From an uncultured Sulfitobacter sp. (GTDB lineage Bacteria; Pseudomonadota; Alphaproteobacteria; Rhodobacterales; Rhodobacteraceae): DNA of 64,000 bases. The stretch is from assembly GCA_947502265.1 (NCBI GenBank), contig CANMZB010000017.1, forward strand, positions 26,425-90,424, in the 5' to 3' direction. The notes under the pieces were generated by a model. It was not told the DNA's origin and made no database searches. It saw nothing but the letters and a program-made list of their open reading frames with translations. Below, piece after piece: positions 19,346 through 29,244 of the stretch. The translations under genes and the position numbers were made by a program. The first letter of the stretch is position 1. Each line of letters opens with the position of its first letter.

Positions 19346-20467
19346 ATGCAGAAAATTCAGGAGAAACTTGGGGCCGTGGCAGGTGCTTTGGCTGCGGTTG
19401 TCGTCATGTTTCTGCTGTTTGGGTTGGGCGCCTATCTGGGCATAAGCCGCGAGGAAGCGCCATTGGCGCAAGCTACTGGGACACCTGATACCAAGGCCGC
19501 CTCCGAAGCGGTGGCTGAAACACCCACGGAACCAAAGGTCGCACAAGCGCCAGAATTTGACGAACTGCGCCGCGAATCGGATGGTGCAACGATCATCGCA
19601 GGGCGCGCCGCCCCGTTAAGCGATGTGCGTATTCTGGTGGACGGCGCGGAGGTGGCGCGGACCACCGCAGACAGCACCGGCGGGTTCGCCGCCTTTGCCG
19701 ATTTGCCCGCAATGCCCAAGCCTCAGGTTGTCACCCTCTCTGCCATGGGGGACACAGCCGGGATTACCTCGGACGAACAGATCATTCTTGCCCCGTCTGC
19801 ACCGGACGTGCCTGTGGCCCTGTCGCAACCACAGGACACGACATCGGATCACCCCGCCGCCGAGACAGACGAAACGGCGCAATCTATGGTGCCCCCTTCG
19901 CAGGAAGCCGCCAAATTGGAAGCCGCCGCAGCGCCAAGTGTTGCTGTATTACAATCTGACGCTGATGGTGTCCGGCTGTTGCAGCCTGTGAAGCCCCAGA
20001 AGATGACGGCAGTGGCGCTCGACACCATCGGGTATTCCGAAGCGGGTGATGTGCAGCTATCGGGCCGTGCGCAGTCCGAAACCGCACAGGTGCGCGTCTA
20101 TCTCGACAACCTGGCGATCATCAGCTTGCCGGTCGATGGTGCGGGCGGTTGGCGGGGTGATTTGCCGGATGTGGCCGAAGGCATCTATTCCCTGCGGGTG
20201 GATGAGGTCACAGCCGAAGGAACTGTCAGCAGCCGCATGGAGACGCCTTTCAAACGCGAGTCTGCTCAAACGCTGGCCGCTGCGGCGCAAGGCGGTGATG
20301 GTCCGGTCAAGGCAATTACCGTGCAAAAAGGGGCCACGCTTTGGGCGATTGCGCGGGATCGTTACGGGGATGGCGTCATGTATGTAAGGGTGTTCGAGGC
20401 GAATGCCGACCGTATCCGTGATCCTGATCTGATTTACCCCGGCCAGATTTTTGATCTGCCGCAATGA
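19346..20467 (+). CDS. LysM-domain membrane-anchored protein
   Basis: 373 residues from ATG 19346. One N-terminal membrane span (~8-30, GAVAGALAAVVVMFLLFGLG) anchors a long, Ala/Pro-rich periplasmic region. Two Ig-like or carbohydrate-binding-like segments lie within it (ATIIAGRAAPLSDVRILVDG; GDVQLSGRAQSETAQVRVYL). The C-terminal ~50 residues are a LysM domain (ITVQKGATLWAIARDRYGDG ... YPGQIFDLP) that binds peptidoglycan glycan. It is known as a common roseobacter gene of unknown role, probably envelope-linked. An in-frame TTG at 19313 is a weaker start. Confidence 0.85.
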   Translation: MQKIQEKLGAVAGALAAVVVMFLLFGLGAYLGISREEAPLAQATGTPDTKAASEAVAETPTEPKVAQAPEFDELRRESDGATIIAGRAAPLSDVRILVDGAEVARTTADSTGGFAAFADLPAMPKPQVVTLSAMGDTAGITSDEQIILAPSAPDVPVALSQPQDTTSDHPAAETDETAQSMVPPSQEAAKLEAAAAPSVAVLQSDADGVRLLQPVKPQKMTAVALDTIGYSEAGDVQLSGRAQSETAQVRVYLDNLAIISLPVDGAGGWRGDLPDVAEGIYSLRVDEVTAEGTVSSRMETPFKRESAQTLAAAAQGGDGPVKAITVQKGATLWAIARDRYGDGVMYVRVFEANADRIRDPDLIYPGQIFDLPQ

Positions 20468-20571
20468 TCCGGCGTTTGATCGGGGGAAGGTAAAACCCGT
20501 CTTTGTCACCCGAACAGGTGGCAAGCCTCGCCGATCCGCCTTATGTAGCCGGAGACTGCATAGGAAATTAC

Positions 20572-22437
20572 ATGTCCGTTGATCCCGCTTCCGCCTCTTC
20601 TCCCAAATCCGCTTTAGCATCTGATGCCGGCAAGCCGCCACAGACCGAAGAGGAAATCGCTACCGCCGCCGAGCGTCAATCCTCGATCCGTGTCTTGCGC
20701 AAAATCGCACCTTATCTGTGGCCCAAGGATATGGCGTGGGTGCGCAAGCGGGTGGTCTGGGCGATGCTGGCGTTGGTGGTGTCCAAGCTGATTTCGGTCG
20801 CAACACCGCTGTTTTACCGTGATGCCGTGGACGCGTTGGCGGGAGAGGGCGCGCCGATGCTGGCGTTGGGGGCTGTCAGCCTGACCATCGCCTACGGCAT
20901 GGCACGGATGATGAATGTAGGCTTTCAACAGCTCCGCGATGCCGTTTTTGCGCGCGTGGCACAGCGCGCCCTGCGGATGCTGGCGCTTGAGACATTCAAC
21001 CATATCCACCGTTTGTCCATGCGCTATCACATCACGCGCAAAACCGGCGGCCTTAGCCGGATCATCGAACGCGGGGTCAAGGGTGTCGAATTTCTGCTGC
21101 GCTTTTTGCTGTTCAGCATCGGACCGCTGATCCTCGAATTGTTGTTGATCGGCATAATCTTGAGCGTCCTGTTCGACGTGACCTATCTGTTGGTCGTTTT
21201 CGTAACGATTGCGGTCTATGTCTGGTTCACCTTTGCCGTGACGGAATGGCGCGTAAAGCTGCGTCGCCAGATGAACGATCAGGACACCGACGCCAACCAA
21301 AAGGCCATCGACAGCCTGCTGAACTATGAAACCGTGAAATACTTTGGCGCCGAGCAGCGCGAGGCGGGCCGTTATGACACCGCAATGGCGGGCTATGAAG
21401 AAGCGGCGATCAAGACGAACTATTCGCTCGCGTTTCTGAACTTTGGCCAGTCGGTGGTCATCACCGCAGGGTTGGTGGCCGTTATGGTGATGGCCGCGAT
21501 CGGTGTGCAGAACGGAGATCTGACGGTGGGCGATTTTGTGATGGTCAACGCCTATATGATCCAGATTACCGTGCCGCTGAATTTCCTTGGCACTGTGTAC
21601 CGCGAGATCCGGCAGGCGCTGGTGGACATGGGGCAAATGTTTGATCTACTCGAACAACCGGCCGAAATTACGGATAAGGCAGATGCAAAACCGCTGACTG
21701 TGACGGGCGGGCGGATCGAACTGAAAGATGTGCATTTCGGCTATGATCCTGACCGCGAGATTCTTAAAGGTGTGAGCCTTGTGGCCGAACCCGGAGAGAT
21801 GGTCGCGATTGTCGGTTCGACCGGATCGGGAAAATCCACAATCGGGCGGCTATTGTTCCGGTTCTACGACGTTCAAGCGGGCAGCCTGACGATTGACGGA
21901 CAGGACGTGCGCGATGTGACGCAACACTCCCTGCACCGCCTGATCGGGGTGGTGCCGCAGGACACCGTGCTGTTCAACGACACCATCGGGTATAACATCG
22001 GTTATGGCCGCGAGGGAGCGACGCAGGAAGAGATCGAGGACGCCGCGAAGGCCGCGCAGATCCATGATTTCATCAAGACGCTGCCGGATGGCTATCAAAC
22101 AACGGTGGGGGAGCGTGGACTGAAGCTTTCAGGCGGTGAAAAACAGCGGGTGGGCATCGCGCGGACCCTGCTAAAAGACCCGCCGATCCTGCTTTTGGAC
22201 GAGGCGACAAGCGCGCTTGACAGCGAGACAGAGCATGAAATCCAGGACGCTTTGCACCAGGCAGGCAAGGGGCGCACGGTGTTGACCATCGCACACCGGC
22301 TGAGCACCATCGCAGAGGCGAACCGCATTGTGGTGCTGGAAAAGGGCGAGGTCGTGGAGCAGGGCACGCACGATGCCCTTCTGGCGCGCGACGGACGTTA
22401 TGCGCAGCTTTGGTATCGTCAGCAATCCGAAGAATAA
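20572..22437 (+). CDS. ABC transporter, Atm1/HMT1 type (permease-ATPase fusion)
   Basis: 621 residues from ATG 20572 (AGGA eight bases upstream). An N-terminal six-span exporter domain (~65-350) contains the Atm1-type loop NYETVKYFGAEQREAGRYD. The ATPase domain follows: Walker A IVGSTGSGKST, Q-loop GVVPQDTVLFNDT, signature LSGGEKQR, Walker B ILLLDEATSALD, H-loop AHRLST. The Atm1 family exports glutathione-linked sulfur or iron-sulfur precursors and helps tolerate heavy metals. It is a single gene ending in a strong terminator. Confidence 0.93.
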   Translation: MSVDPASASSPKSALASDAGKPPQTEEEIATAAERQSSIRVLRKIAPYLWPKDMAWVRKRVVWAMLALVVSKLISVATPLFYRDAVDALAGEGAPMLALGAVSLTIAYGMARMMNVGFQQLRDAVFARVAQRALRMLALETFNHIHRLSMRYHITRKTGGLSRIIERGVKGVEFLLRFLLFSIGPLILELLLIGIILSVLFDVTYLLVVFVTIAVYVWFTFAVTEWRVKLRRQMNDQDTDANQKAIDSLLNYETVKYFGAEQREAGRYDTAMAGYEEAAIKTNYSLAFLNFGQSVVITAGLVAVMVMAAIGVQNGDLTVGDFVMVNAYMIQITVPLNFLGTVYREIRQALVDMGQMFDLLEQPAEITDKADAKPLTVTGGRIELKDVHFGYDPDREILKGVSLVAEPGEMVAIVGSTGSGKSTIGRLLFRFYDVQAGSLTIDGQDVRDVTQHSLHRLIGVVPQDTVLFNDTIGYNIGYGREGATQEEIEDAAKAAQIHDFIKTLPDGYQTTVGERGLKLSGGEKQRVGIARTLLKDPPILLLDEATSALDSETEHEIQDALHQAGKGRTVLTIAHRLSTIAEANRIVVLEKGEVVEQGTHDALLARDGRYAQLWYRQQSEE

Positions 22438-22462
22438 CGACCGCCACGGTTTTCCAAACGGA

Positions 22463-22499
22463 CAGAGCCGCCCCTTCGGGCGGCTCTGATTTTATTTTT
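22463..22499 (+). terminator. Rho-independent terminator of the ABC exporter gene
   Basis: Perfect 11-bp stem (22463-22473, 22478-22488) with CTTC loop, followed by ATTTTATTTTT. Confidence 0.92.
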
Positions 22500-22600
22500 C
22501 AGGAATACGCGTGGTGCGGCCTTAGGGCTCTGGACGCAAGGGGGGCGTGTGCAGCACCGTGGGTTTGCGTATTTCCGGCACAAAAAAGCAGGCGGGCGGA

Positions 22601-23050
22601 TCAGTCTTTGGCGATGGCTTTTGATGTGAGCATGTCGAGCGCGCCTGTCATCTTTTGCAGATAGACGGCATCGGCGGGCAGGCCATGCGTAGCGGCCATA
22701 TCTATGGGGGCGTGGTACGTAATATGAACCACCCCTGCGTCATCTGCATAGGCCAGCACGCGCAGCGGCAGATCAAGGCCTGCCGTTTGTGCATTCTGTA
22801 TCGCGGGCGTGCCAAGGGCGGGATTGCCGAAAATCAAAAGTGCTGTTGGCCGCAGTTTCATATCCACGCTTGTCGCACCGGCAGCGTGATCTACACGGGC
22901 AAAAATGGTCGCCCCTGCGCCTTCTACGGCGGCTTGCAGCCGGTCGAGGGTGACGTCAACAGAATGAGGGCTGGTTTTCTCGATCATATCAGCGTGCGCC
23001 GTGCTTGCGATTGTGGCGGCAAGGAGGGCAGGAATGAAGCGGCGGAACAT
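22601..23050 (-). CDS. DUF302 domain protein, exported
   Basis: 149 residues from ATG 23050. A signal peptide (FRRFIPALLAATIASTAHAD, cleavage after AHA) precedes a DUF302 fold: VDVTLDRLQAAVEGAGATIF, then LLIFGNPALGTPAIQ and LRVLAYADDAGVVHITYHAP. DUF302 is found as stand-alone periplasmic proteins of unknown function. It lies 95 bp downstream of the RND pump operon on the same strand. Confidence 0.88.
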   Translation of the reverse strand: MFRRFIPALLAATIASTAHADMIEKTSPHSVDVTLDRLQAAVEGAGATIFARVDHAAGATSVDMKLRPTALLIFGNPALGTPAIQNAQTAGLDLPLRVLAYADDAGVVHITYHAPIDMAATHGLPADAVYLQKMTGALDMLTSKAIAKD

Positions 23051-23144
23051 AAAGGGGTCTCCTGTTTGAGGTACAACCCACACAGTAGAACTTCCTGCCG
23101 GGTTGGCGAGAGGTTCGGGGCGTGATCACGTAACTGTGGTTGCC

Positions 23145-26100
23145 TTATCCGGCGGGTTGCGGAGCTGTTTTCGGGCGCACGGGCTCTGTTGCTTCGTCGG
23201 ACCAGACCAGTTCACCCGGAGCCAGATGGCGGGCGTCGCGTTGCAGCGCCCAATCGCGCGCGGCGCGGCTTGCGCGGCCCATCGACAGGCGCGCCAGAAG
23301 CCGTCCGATCCAGCGGACATAGGTTGTGGTCCAAACGCGGATGGCCAGCAACGAGGGCGTGATGACCAGTGTCAGCACCGTCGCCACCCCAAGGCCAAAG
23401 ACCACCGCCGTTGCCAGTTGTTTCCACCATAGCGCCGTGGGGCTGTCGACGGTATAGCCGCCATTGGCGAAATCGAGCGAGAGGCCGAACATCATCGGCG
23501 CAAGTCCTGCCATCGTGGTAATTGTGGTCAGAAGAACGGGCCGGATGCGTGCTTGGGCGGTGCGGATGATGGCTTCGATCCTTGGCATGTACTGGCTGAA
23601 TTCCTGATAGGTGTCGATCAGGATGATATTGTTGTTCACCACGATTCCGGCCAGCGCGACGATGCCTGTGCCGGTCATGATGATGGAGAAAGTCTGGTCC
23701 ATCACCAGCATCCCGATCAGAACACCCGTAGTGGACAAAACCACCGCTACAAGCACCAGAACGGAGTTGTAGATCGAGTTGAACTGCGCCAGCAGGATAA
23801 TGAACATCAGTCCGAGCGCTGCCGTAAAGGCGGAGCCAAGAAAAGCCTGGCTTTCGGCTTGTTCCTCCTGATCACCGGTCCATTCATAGGTGATGCGGTC
23901 GGGCAGATCGGCGGTGTCGAGCCATTTGGTGATCTCGGCGATCCGCTCATTCGGGTTGACCGGTACGATTCGCACTACCTGCGCCGCGTATTGCGCCTGA
24001 AGGTCGCGACCCATACCGGCTGTTGTGCGGTCCGTGATCTTGTAACGGTCGCCGTCCATTGTTGTGAAGTCGGCAACGGTCCCTGCGGGGCGTAATGTGG
24101 CGAGGGTGGACGCAGTGGATGGCTCGGTGCCGGGGGCGGTGATTAGCACCAGCTTGACCAGACCGGGCGTAACGTCGGCTTTCACGTCCATATAGCGCTT
24201 TTGGTCGATCCGGTTGATTTCGGCCAGTTTTGGCACCGGCGTGCGGGTGATGAAGTTTGACAAAGGCACCAGCCCGTCGCGGGTGCGCACCCTGAGCGAA
24301 TCCAGCGTCGACAATACGCGGTCTTGTGCGGGAAGGCGGACGCGGATGTCTATTTCTTCGTCCGAGGAATCCACCCGCATCGTATCAAGCAGCAGGCCGC
24401 GCGTGACCAACTGGACCATCGCGCCGACGCTTAAAACATCCGCGCCGTACTGGCCTGCTTTTTCGACATCCACGTCGATCTGCCAGTCGATGCCGGGCAG
24501 GGGTCGGGTGTCTTCGATCAGCACAAGGCCGGGGACGGTTTCAAAATGGTCCCGCCCCAAAGCCGTCGCAGCCAGCAGTTGATCAAAACTTTCGCCCTTG
24601 AAGCGCAGATGCACAGGCTTGCCCGAGGCAGGTCCACGATCAAGCGGCAGCACTTCGATCTGGATACCGGGAATTTCGGATAGCTGCTCTGTTAACTCGG
24701 CAATGACGATATCACCGTCAAGATCGGGGCGCAGCGCGCGGTCCTCCCACGGGATCGTCTCGAACTGGATTTGACCGACAAGATCCTTGGGGGCCTGCGA
24801 GCCGCCCGTGTTGCTGTTCAGCCCGCCCTCACCGGCAAAGGCAAAAGCGGTGTCGATACCGGGATGACCCAGCACGATATTTTCGGCTTCGCGCAGCAGA
24901 TCGTCCTTTTCCGACAACGACAGGTTGCCGCGCGCGAGCACATAAACGATAGCCTGCTCCGGCTCGGAATCGACAAAGAATTCGACACCTCTGGAGTTGT
25001 TCGTATAATAAATCAGCGTGGTGCCGACAAAGATAAACACCAGCCCCGACATCACCAAAGGCATGACAGGATTGCCCGCAATCATTTCGATAACGCGACC
25101 AAAGGGGGAGCGGCGGTAGCCCGATTTCACGCCTTGGCGGTTTGCCGGTGTCAGCCTGGCCAGCACCCAATGGCCGAACCGGCCCGCGCGTGTGAGCAGG
25201 CCAAGCGCCGCAACAGCACAGATCACGACCAGCGTGAGGACCACGGCAGCGACCACCGTTGTCGCCGCGAGGATTGCGAATACTTTGGCGAAGGTCGGTA
25301 CCACGGAGCCGAGCATATCCAAGCTGTCCATCCGCGCGAACTGTGCAGAGATATAGCTGAACGGGAAGGGCGCGTCAGCAGGAGCGGCAGCGGCGGCTGT
25401 TTCTGGCGCGCCAAAGCTGCCTCCGAGAATGCCGATGAGGAAGAAAAATACACCGGTAATCAATGCCGCCCATATCGCAATCCCCGGCAGGGCGAGCGGC
25501 AGGTGCAGATACCATGGCAGGCTTGCGAACTGGTCCATCAGGCGTGAGATCAACTGTTCCAGACGCCCTGTAACCCCTCCCATAACCGGCAGATAGACAA
25601 GCGCCACCACCAGCGAGGCTGACAAAACAAAGATCAGCGTGACGGGCAACATCCCCATAAATTCACCCGGCACACCGGGCCAGAACAGCATCGGCAGAAA
25701 CGCGCAAAGGGTTGTCGCGGTGGAGGAAATGATGGGCCAGAACATCCGCTTGGCCGCCGCCACATAGGCGCGCATCGGGGATTCGCCCTGGCTCTGTCGG
25801 GCGTCGGCGTATTCAACGACCACAATGGCGCTATCCACCAGCATCCCCACGGCGAGGATGAGGCCGAACATAACGATGTTCGAGATGGAAATGCCCATCA
25901 GCGCGAGAAACATAAAACACAAAAGGAACGATGTGGGAATCGCAAAACCCACCAACAGCGCCGCGCGGATGCCAAGGGCGGCCAGCACCACGATCATCAC
26001 CAGCGCAATCGCCGTAAATACCGAGCCGAGGAGTTGTTGAACCATGCTGTCCACGACACGGCTTTGATCGTTGGAGGTGCCGACCTGCACGGCGGCTTTC

Positions 26101-27038
26101 AACCCGTCGGGCCAATGCGCGCTGCGTTCAGCCACCAGCGCTTTGACCTGCGTTGCGGTGTCGATCAGGTTGAAACCCTTGCGCTTGACCACCTGCAACG
26201 CCATCGTGGGCCGTCCGTCAAAGCGCGCTGTGCCAAGGCGGTCTTCGAACGTCAGATTGATCTGCGCCAGATCACCCAGCGTGACAACGCGATCGCCATT
26301 GGTTTTGACCGGAAGGTTGTAAACATCGCGCGGCTCGTCAAAGCTGGAGGGTATCTTGACCGAGAAAGTACCGGTGCTGCCTTCGATTTCGCCTGCGGCG
26401 ATCAGCTGGTTGTTGTTCTGGACGGTCTGGATCAGTTCGTTTGCGGTGACATTGTAGGCTTCAAGCTTGAGCGGGTCGATCACCACTTCGAGCATCTCGT
26501 CACGGTTGCCCGCGATGCCCGCTTCCAGCACGGCATCAAGCCCTTCGATATCGTCCTGCAGTTGCTTGGCATAACGCGCCATGGTGCGCTCCGGCACAGG
26601 GCCGGTGAGGTTTACGATGATGATCGGGAATTCGGAAAAGTTGATCTCGTTGATGGCATAGGTTTCTGCCCCTTCGGGGAATTGCGCCCCGGCGGTGCCC
26701 ATCGCGTCGCGCACATCGGCGATGATCGCGGTTTTGTCCCACCCGAACTCGAATTCGAGCGCAAGCCCCGCGTAGTTCTCCGACGCGGTGCCGGTCATTT
26801 TCTTCAGGCCGTCCAGATCGCTTAATTCGGCCTCCATAGGTTTGAGCAACAGCGTTTCGGAATCGGCGGCGGAAATACCGGGGAAGGGGACCGAAACGAA
26901 CAGCGCGGGGATTTCGATATCCGGCTCGCCCTCTTTGGGCAGTGTGGAGTAGGCATAGCCACCCACGATCACGCTCAGAAGAATAAAGGCCAGCACCATC
27001 CGCGCCCGCGCGGCGGCCCAATCGACCAGTCCGGTCAC
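23145..27038 (-). CDS. RND efflux permease, unusually long with extra membrane hairpin
   Basis: 1297 residues, against ~1030-1050 for most AcrB-type pumps. TM1 is ~13-31 and the TM2-TM6 cluster ~337-487. A second periplasmic half follows, then TM8-TM12. Family motif D in TM4 reads GMLVDSAIVVVEYADARQSQ: D402 is kept but the second acidic residue of AcrB (DD) is Ser. Residues ~490-655 are extra, placed between TM6 and TM7. They carry two hydrophobic segments (~514-540, ~585-612) separated by an Ala-rich linker. Substrate unknown. It overlaps the adaptor gene by 4 bp, so they form a pump operon, but no outer-membrane channel gene is adjacent. Confidence 0.93.
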   Translation of the reverse strand: MTGLVDWAAARARMVLAFILLSVIVGGYAYSTLPKEGEPDIEIPALFVSVPFPGISAADSETLLLKPMEAELSDLDGLKKMTGTASENYAGLALEFEFGWDKTAIIADVRDAMGTAGAQFPEGAETYAINEINFSEFPIIIVNLTGPVPERTMARYAKQLQDDIEGLDAVLEAGIAGNRDEMLEVVIDPLKLEAYNVTANELIQTVQNNNQLIAAGEIEGSTGTFSVKIPSSFDEPRDVYNLPVKTNGDRVVTLGDLAQINLTFEDRLGTARFDGRPTMALQVVKRKGFNLIDTATQVKALVAERSAHWPDGLKAAVQVGTSNDQSRVVDSMVQQLLGSVFTAIALVMIVVLAALGIRAALLVGFAIPTSFLLCFMFLALMGISISNIVMFGLILAVGMLVDSAIVVVEYADARQSQGESPMRAYVAAAKRMFWPIISSTATTLCAFLPMLFWPGVPGEFMGMLPVTLIFVLSASLVVALVYLPVMGGVTGRLEQLISRLMDQFASLPWYLHLPLALPGIAIWAALITGVFFFLIGILGGSFGAPETAAAAAPADAPFPFSYISAQFARMDSLDMLGSVVPTFAKVFAILAATTVVAAVVLTLVVICAVAALGLLTRAGRFGHWVLARLTPANRQGVKSGYRRSPFGRVIEMIAGNPVMPLVMSGLVFIFVGTTLIYYTNNSRGVEFFVDSEPEQAIVYVLARGNLSLSEKDDLLREAENIVLGHPGIDTAFAFAGEGGLNSNTGGSQAPKDLVGQIQFETIPWEDRALRPDLDGDIVIAELTEQLSEIPGIQIEVLPLDRGPASGKPVHLRFKGESFDQLLAATALGRDHFETVPGLVLIEDTRPLPGIDWQIDVDVEKAGQYGADVLSVGAMVQLVTRGLLLDTMRVDSSDEEIDIRVRLPAQDRVLSTLDSLRVRTRDGLVPLSNFITRTPVPKLAEINRIDQKRYMDVKADVTPGLVKLVLITAPGTEPSTASTLATLRPAGTVADFTTMDGDRYKITDRTTAGMGRDLQAQYAAQVVRIVPVNPNERIAEITKWLDTADLPDRITYEWTGDQEEQAESQAFLGSAFTAALGLMFIILLAQFNSIYNSVLVLVAVVLSTTGVLIGMLVMDQTFSIIMTGTGIVALAGIVVNNNIILIDTYQEFSQYMPRIEAIIRTAQARIRPVLLTTITTMAGLAPMMFGLSLDFANGGYTVDSPTALWWKQLATAVVFGLGVATVLTLVITPSLLAIRVWTTTYVRWIGRLLARLSMGRASRAARDWALQRDARHLAPGELVWSDEATEPVRPKTAPQPAG

Positions 27039-28273
27039 TGTGTGCGCTCGCGTAGAGTTGGCACCACCTCGACACCCTCAACCACATATTCCTGCCCGAC
27101 AATGATGACATTCGCCACCTCCGGCAGCCCGGTCACCCAAGCGCCCTCGGTCGTGTCGCGCACTATCCCTATTTTGTGGAATTCGACGATATTCCTGTCG
27201 TCAATCAGACGCACGCCCAGCGTACCTTCATCGTTGAGTGTAAGCGCACTTTGCGCGACCAGATGGGCGTTTACGCTGTCCGACGAGATAAGGATTTCGG
27301 CGGTTTGCCCGTCACGGATCATCAGGTCGGAGTTGGGTACGTCGATTTCGGTGCGAAATGTGCGGGTCTCGGGATCGGCAGAGCGCGACAGGAACGTCAC
27401 GCGGCCCGAGACCATATCACCGCCCGCAGCAAGACGTGCGCGCGCCTGCGCACCGACTTTGACGCGGTTCACATTCGCCTCCGGTACAAACCCCACCAGC
27501 TTCATCGGGTTAAGCTGGATAATCGTGGCGCAGAGCGCGCCCGGCTGCATCAGCGCACCCAATTCGGCGGTGTCGCTTTCCAGAAGACCGCTGAACGGTG
27601 CCTTGATCACCAGACGGTCCAGCTCGGCTTGGGCGCCCGCAACGGCGGCGCGCGCCGCTTCGATGCCGGAGCGAGCCGCGCGCAAGCCCGATTGCGCAGA
27701 GCTGACGCCCGCCTGCGCGGTGGCCACGGCGGCATCTGCCCCGGCCAGCCGTGTGGTAGAGGCAAAACCGTCCTGATTAAGCCGCGACGAGGCGTTCTGG
27801 TTAATTTCGGCCTCTGCGAGCCGCGCGCGCGCTTCGCCAACGCGCGCCTGTGCTTCGGGGATGCGCGATTGCGCCTCGTCAAGCTGTGCGCGCATCTGCT
27901 CCAATGCGGCGCGCCGTGTGCCTGCATCCAGACGGCATAACACCTCGCCCGCCTCGACCTGCGCGCCCTTGCGCAACGGTTCAGACACCACAACAGCCGT
28001 GGTTTCGGCCTTTACATCCACCTGACGCGCGGCGGCAGTTTGTCCGCGCAAGACAACCGCTCTGGCGATCTGTTCGGCCTGTAACCGCTCCACGACCACC
28101 TTTACCAATTGATGCTCCGCCTTTGCCGCCGCGTGCGATGGCGCAGCGGTCCGGGTGGCGGAATCATCGGCGGGCTGCGCTCCGAAGAATGACAGCAGGG
28201 CATGCCGTTCGATAACCGCCATATACATCAGAACTGCAAAGACAATTGCAGCCAGGACGGGAAAAAATCTCAT
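27035..28273 (-). CDS. RND efflux periplasmic adaptor (MFP) subunit
   Basis: 412 residues. An N-terminal signal-anchor (FFPVLAAIVFAVLMYMAVIE) is followed by a lipoyl-like half (KAETTAVVVSEPLRKGAQVE). A long coiled-coil hairpin lies at ~120-215 (LDEAQSRIPEAQARVGEARA, QAGVSSAQSGLRAARSGIEA). The beta-barrel and membrane-proximal parts complete the fold (GLLESDTAELGALMQPGALC; LVGFVPEANVNRVKVGAQAR). It links the inner-membrane pump to an outer-membrane channel. It is the first gene of the operon and its 3' end overlaps the permease start (ATGA). Confidence 0.93.
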   Translation of the reverse strand: MRFFPVLAAIVFAVLMYMAVIERHALLSFFGAQPADDSATRTAAPSHAAAKAEHQLVKVVVERLQAEQIARAVVLRGQTAAARQVDVKAETTAVVVSEPLRKGAQVEAGEVLCRLDAGTRRAALEQMRAQLDEAQSRIPEAQARVGEARARLAEAEINQNASSRLNQDGFASTTRLAGADAAVATAQAGVSSAQSGLRAARSGIEAARAAVAGAQAELDRLVIKAPFSGLLESDTAELGALMQPGALCATIIQLNPMKLVGFVPEANVNRVKVGAQARARLAAGGDMVSGRVTFLSRSADPETRTFRTEIDVPNSDLMIRDGQTAEILISSDSVNAHLVAQSALTLNDEGTLGVRLIDDRNIVEFHKIGIVRDTTEGAWVTGLPEVANVIIVGQEYVVEGVEVVPTLRERTQ

Positions 28274-28362
28274 CTTTGGGCCTTAAATCAGGTGCGCCGC
28301 CGCAAAGCGAGAGGCGCAGGCGGTGCGGCGGCAGAAGCAGCATCGGCTGAATATACTTCATC

Positions 28363-28380
28363 ACTGGTAAACAGACCAGT
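28363..28380 (-). promoter_or_regulatory. Candidate operator ACTGGT-N6-ACCAGT upstream of the RND operon
   Basis: A perfect 6-bp inverted repeat with 6-base spacer lies 90 bp upstream of the adaptor start, next to an AT-rich stretch able to serve as a -10. The dyad size suits a TetR-type repressor. No tetR gene is adjacent in the window. Confidence 0.4.
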
Positions 28381-28502
28381 TTTTGCTATATTTTTTTTGC
28401 CGTTTAGCTGAACAGTGCCCACAGGTTGGGCAGGGGGGTCTTGGCTTGGCCCCGCAGCTTCGCTAAGAGGGGCGAAACGTAGCCAACGGGGGTTTGGTCC
28501 GA

Positions 28503-29210
28503 ATGAGCGATACCGACGGTTTTATCGACGAGGTCAACGAAGAACTGCGACGTGACCGGCTGGCCACTACGTTCAAGCGCTATGGCTGGATTGCGATCCT
28601 TGCTGTGCTGTTGGTTGTGGGGGGGGCGACGTTCTCTGAATACCGCAAGGCGCAGGCGCGCGGGCAAGCCGAAGCTTTGGGTGATGCCATGCTGGAGGCG
28701 CTGGAAAATAACGACAGCGCCGCGCGCGCAGCCGCATTGGGACAGCTTGACGCGCCGAATGCGCAGGCCCGTGCGGTGGTGAACCTGCTGGGCGCGTCCG
28801 AGAAAATCGAAGCGCAGGACCGCGCGGGGGCTATTGATGATCTGAACGCCGTGGCCCTGAATAATGAGGTTTCGTTGATTTACCGTCAGATCGCGATGTT
28901 CAAGGCATTGACGCTTCAGGCCGACACGATGCCCGCGCCAGAGCGGCGACAGGGTTTTGAAGCGCTTGTCGCCGGGGGGGGCACCTTGCGCCTTCTGGCC
29001 CAGGAACAACTGGCGCTGATCGAGATCGAACAGGATAACCGCGACGCTGCCATTGCCGCCTACCAGGCCATTCTGGCCGATGCGCAGGTGACACCGGACT
29101 TGCAACAACGCGCGTTGCAGGTGATTGTGGCGCTGGGGGGCGAGCCGGAACTTGGCGGCGCTCCGCGATTGGATGGTGCCGAGGTGCCGCAGAACGACAG
29201 CAACGGCTAA
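28503..29210 (+). CDS. YfgM-like tetratricopeptide membrane protein
   Basis: 235 residues from ATG 28503. A short cytoplasmic N-terminus (DTDGFIDEVNEELRRDRL) and a membrane span (~28-45, YGWIAILAVLLVVGGATF) precede a periplasmic TPR-like domain (ENNDSAARAAALGQLDAPNA; DAAIAAYQAILADAQVTPDL). YfgM homologues work with the Sec translocon and periplasmic chaperones. The order YfgM-bamB-der is conserved in proteobacteria, which supports the identity. An in-frame TTG at 28494 is a possible alternative start. Confidence 0.85.
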   Translation: MSDTDGFIDEVNEELRRDRLATTFKRYGWIAILAVLLVVGGATFSEYRKAQARGQAEALGDAMLEALENNDSAARAAALGQLDAPNAQARAVVNLLGASEKIEAQDRAGAIDDLNAVALNNEVSLIYRQIAMFKALTLQADTMPAPERRQGFEALVAGGGTLRLLAQEQLALIEIEQDNRDAAIAAYQAILADAQVTPDLQQRALQVIVALGGEPELGGAPRLDGAEVPQNDSNG

Positions 29211-29244
29211 AGCCATACCGGGCGCAGACCAGAGTGAGCAGGCG

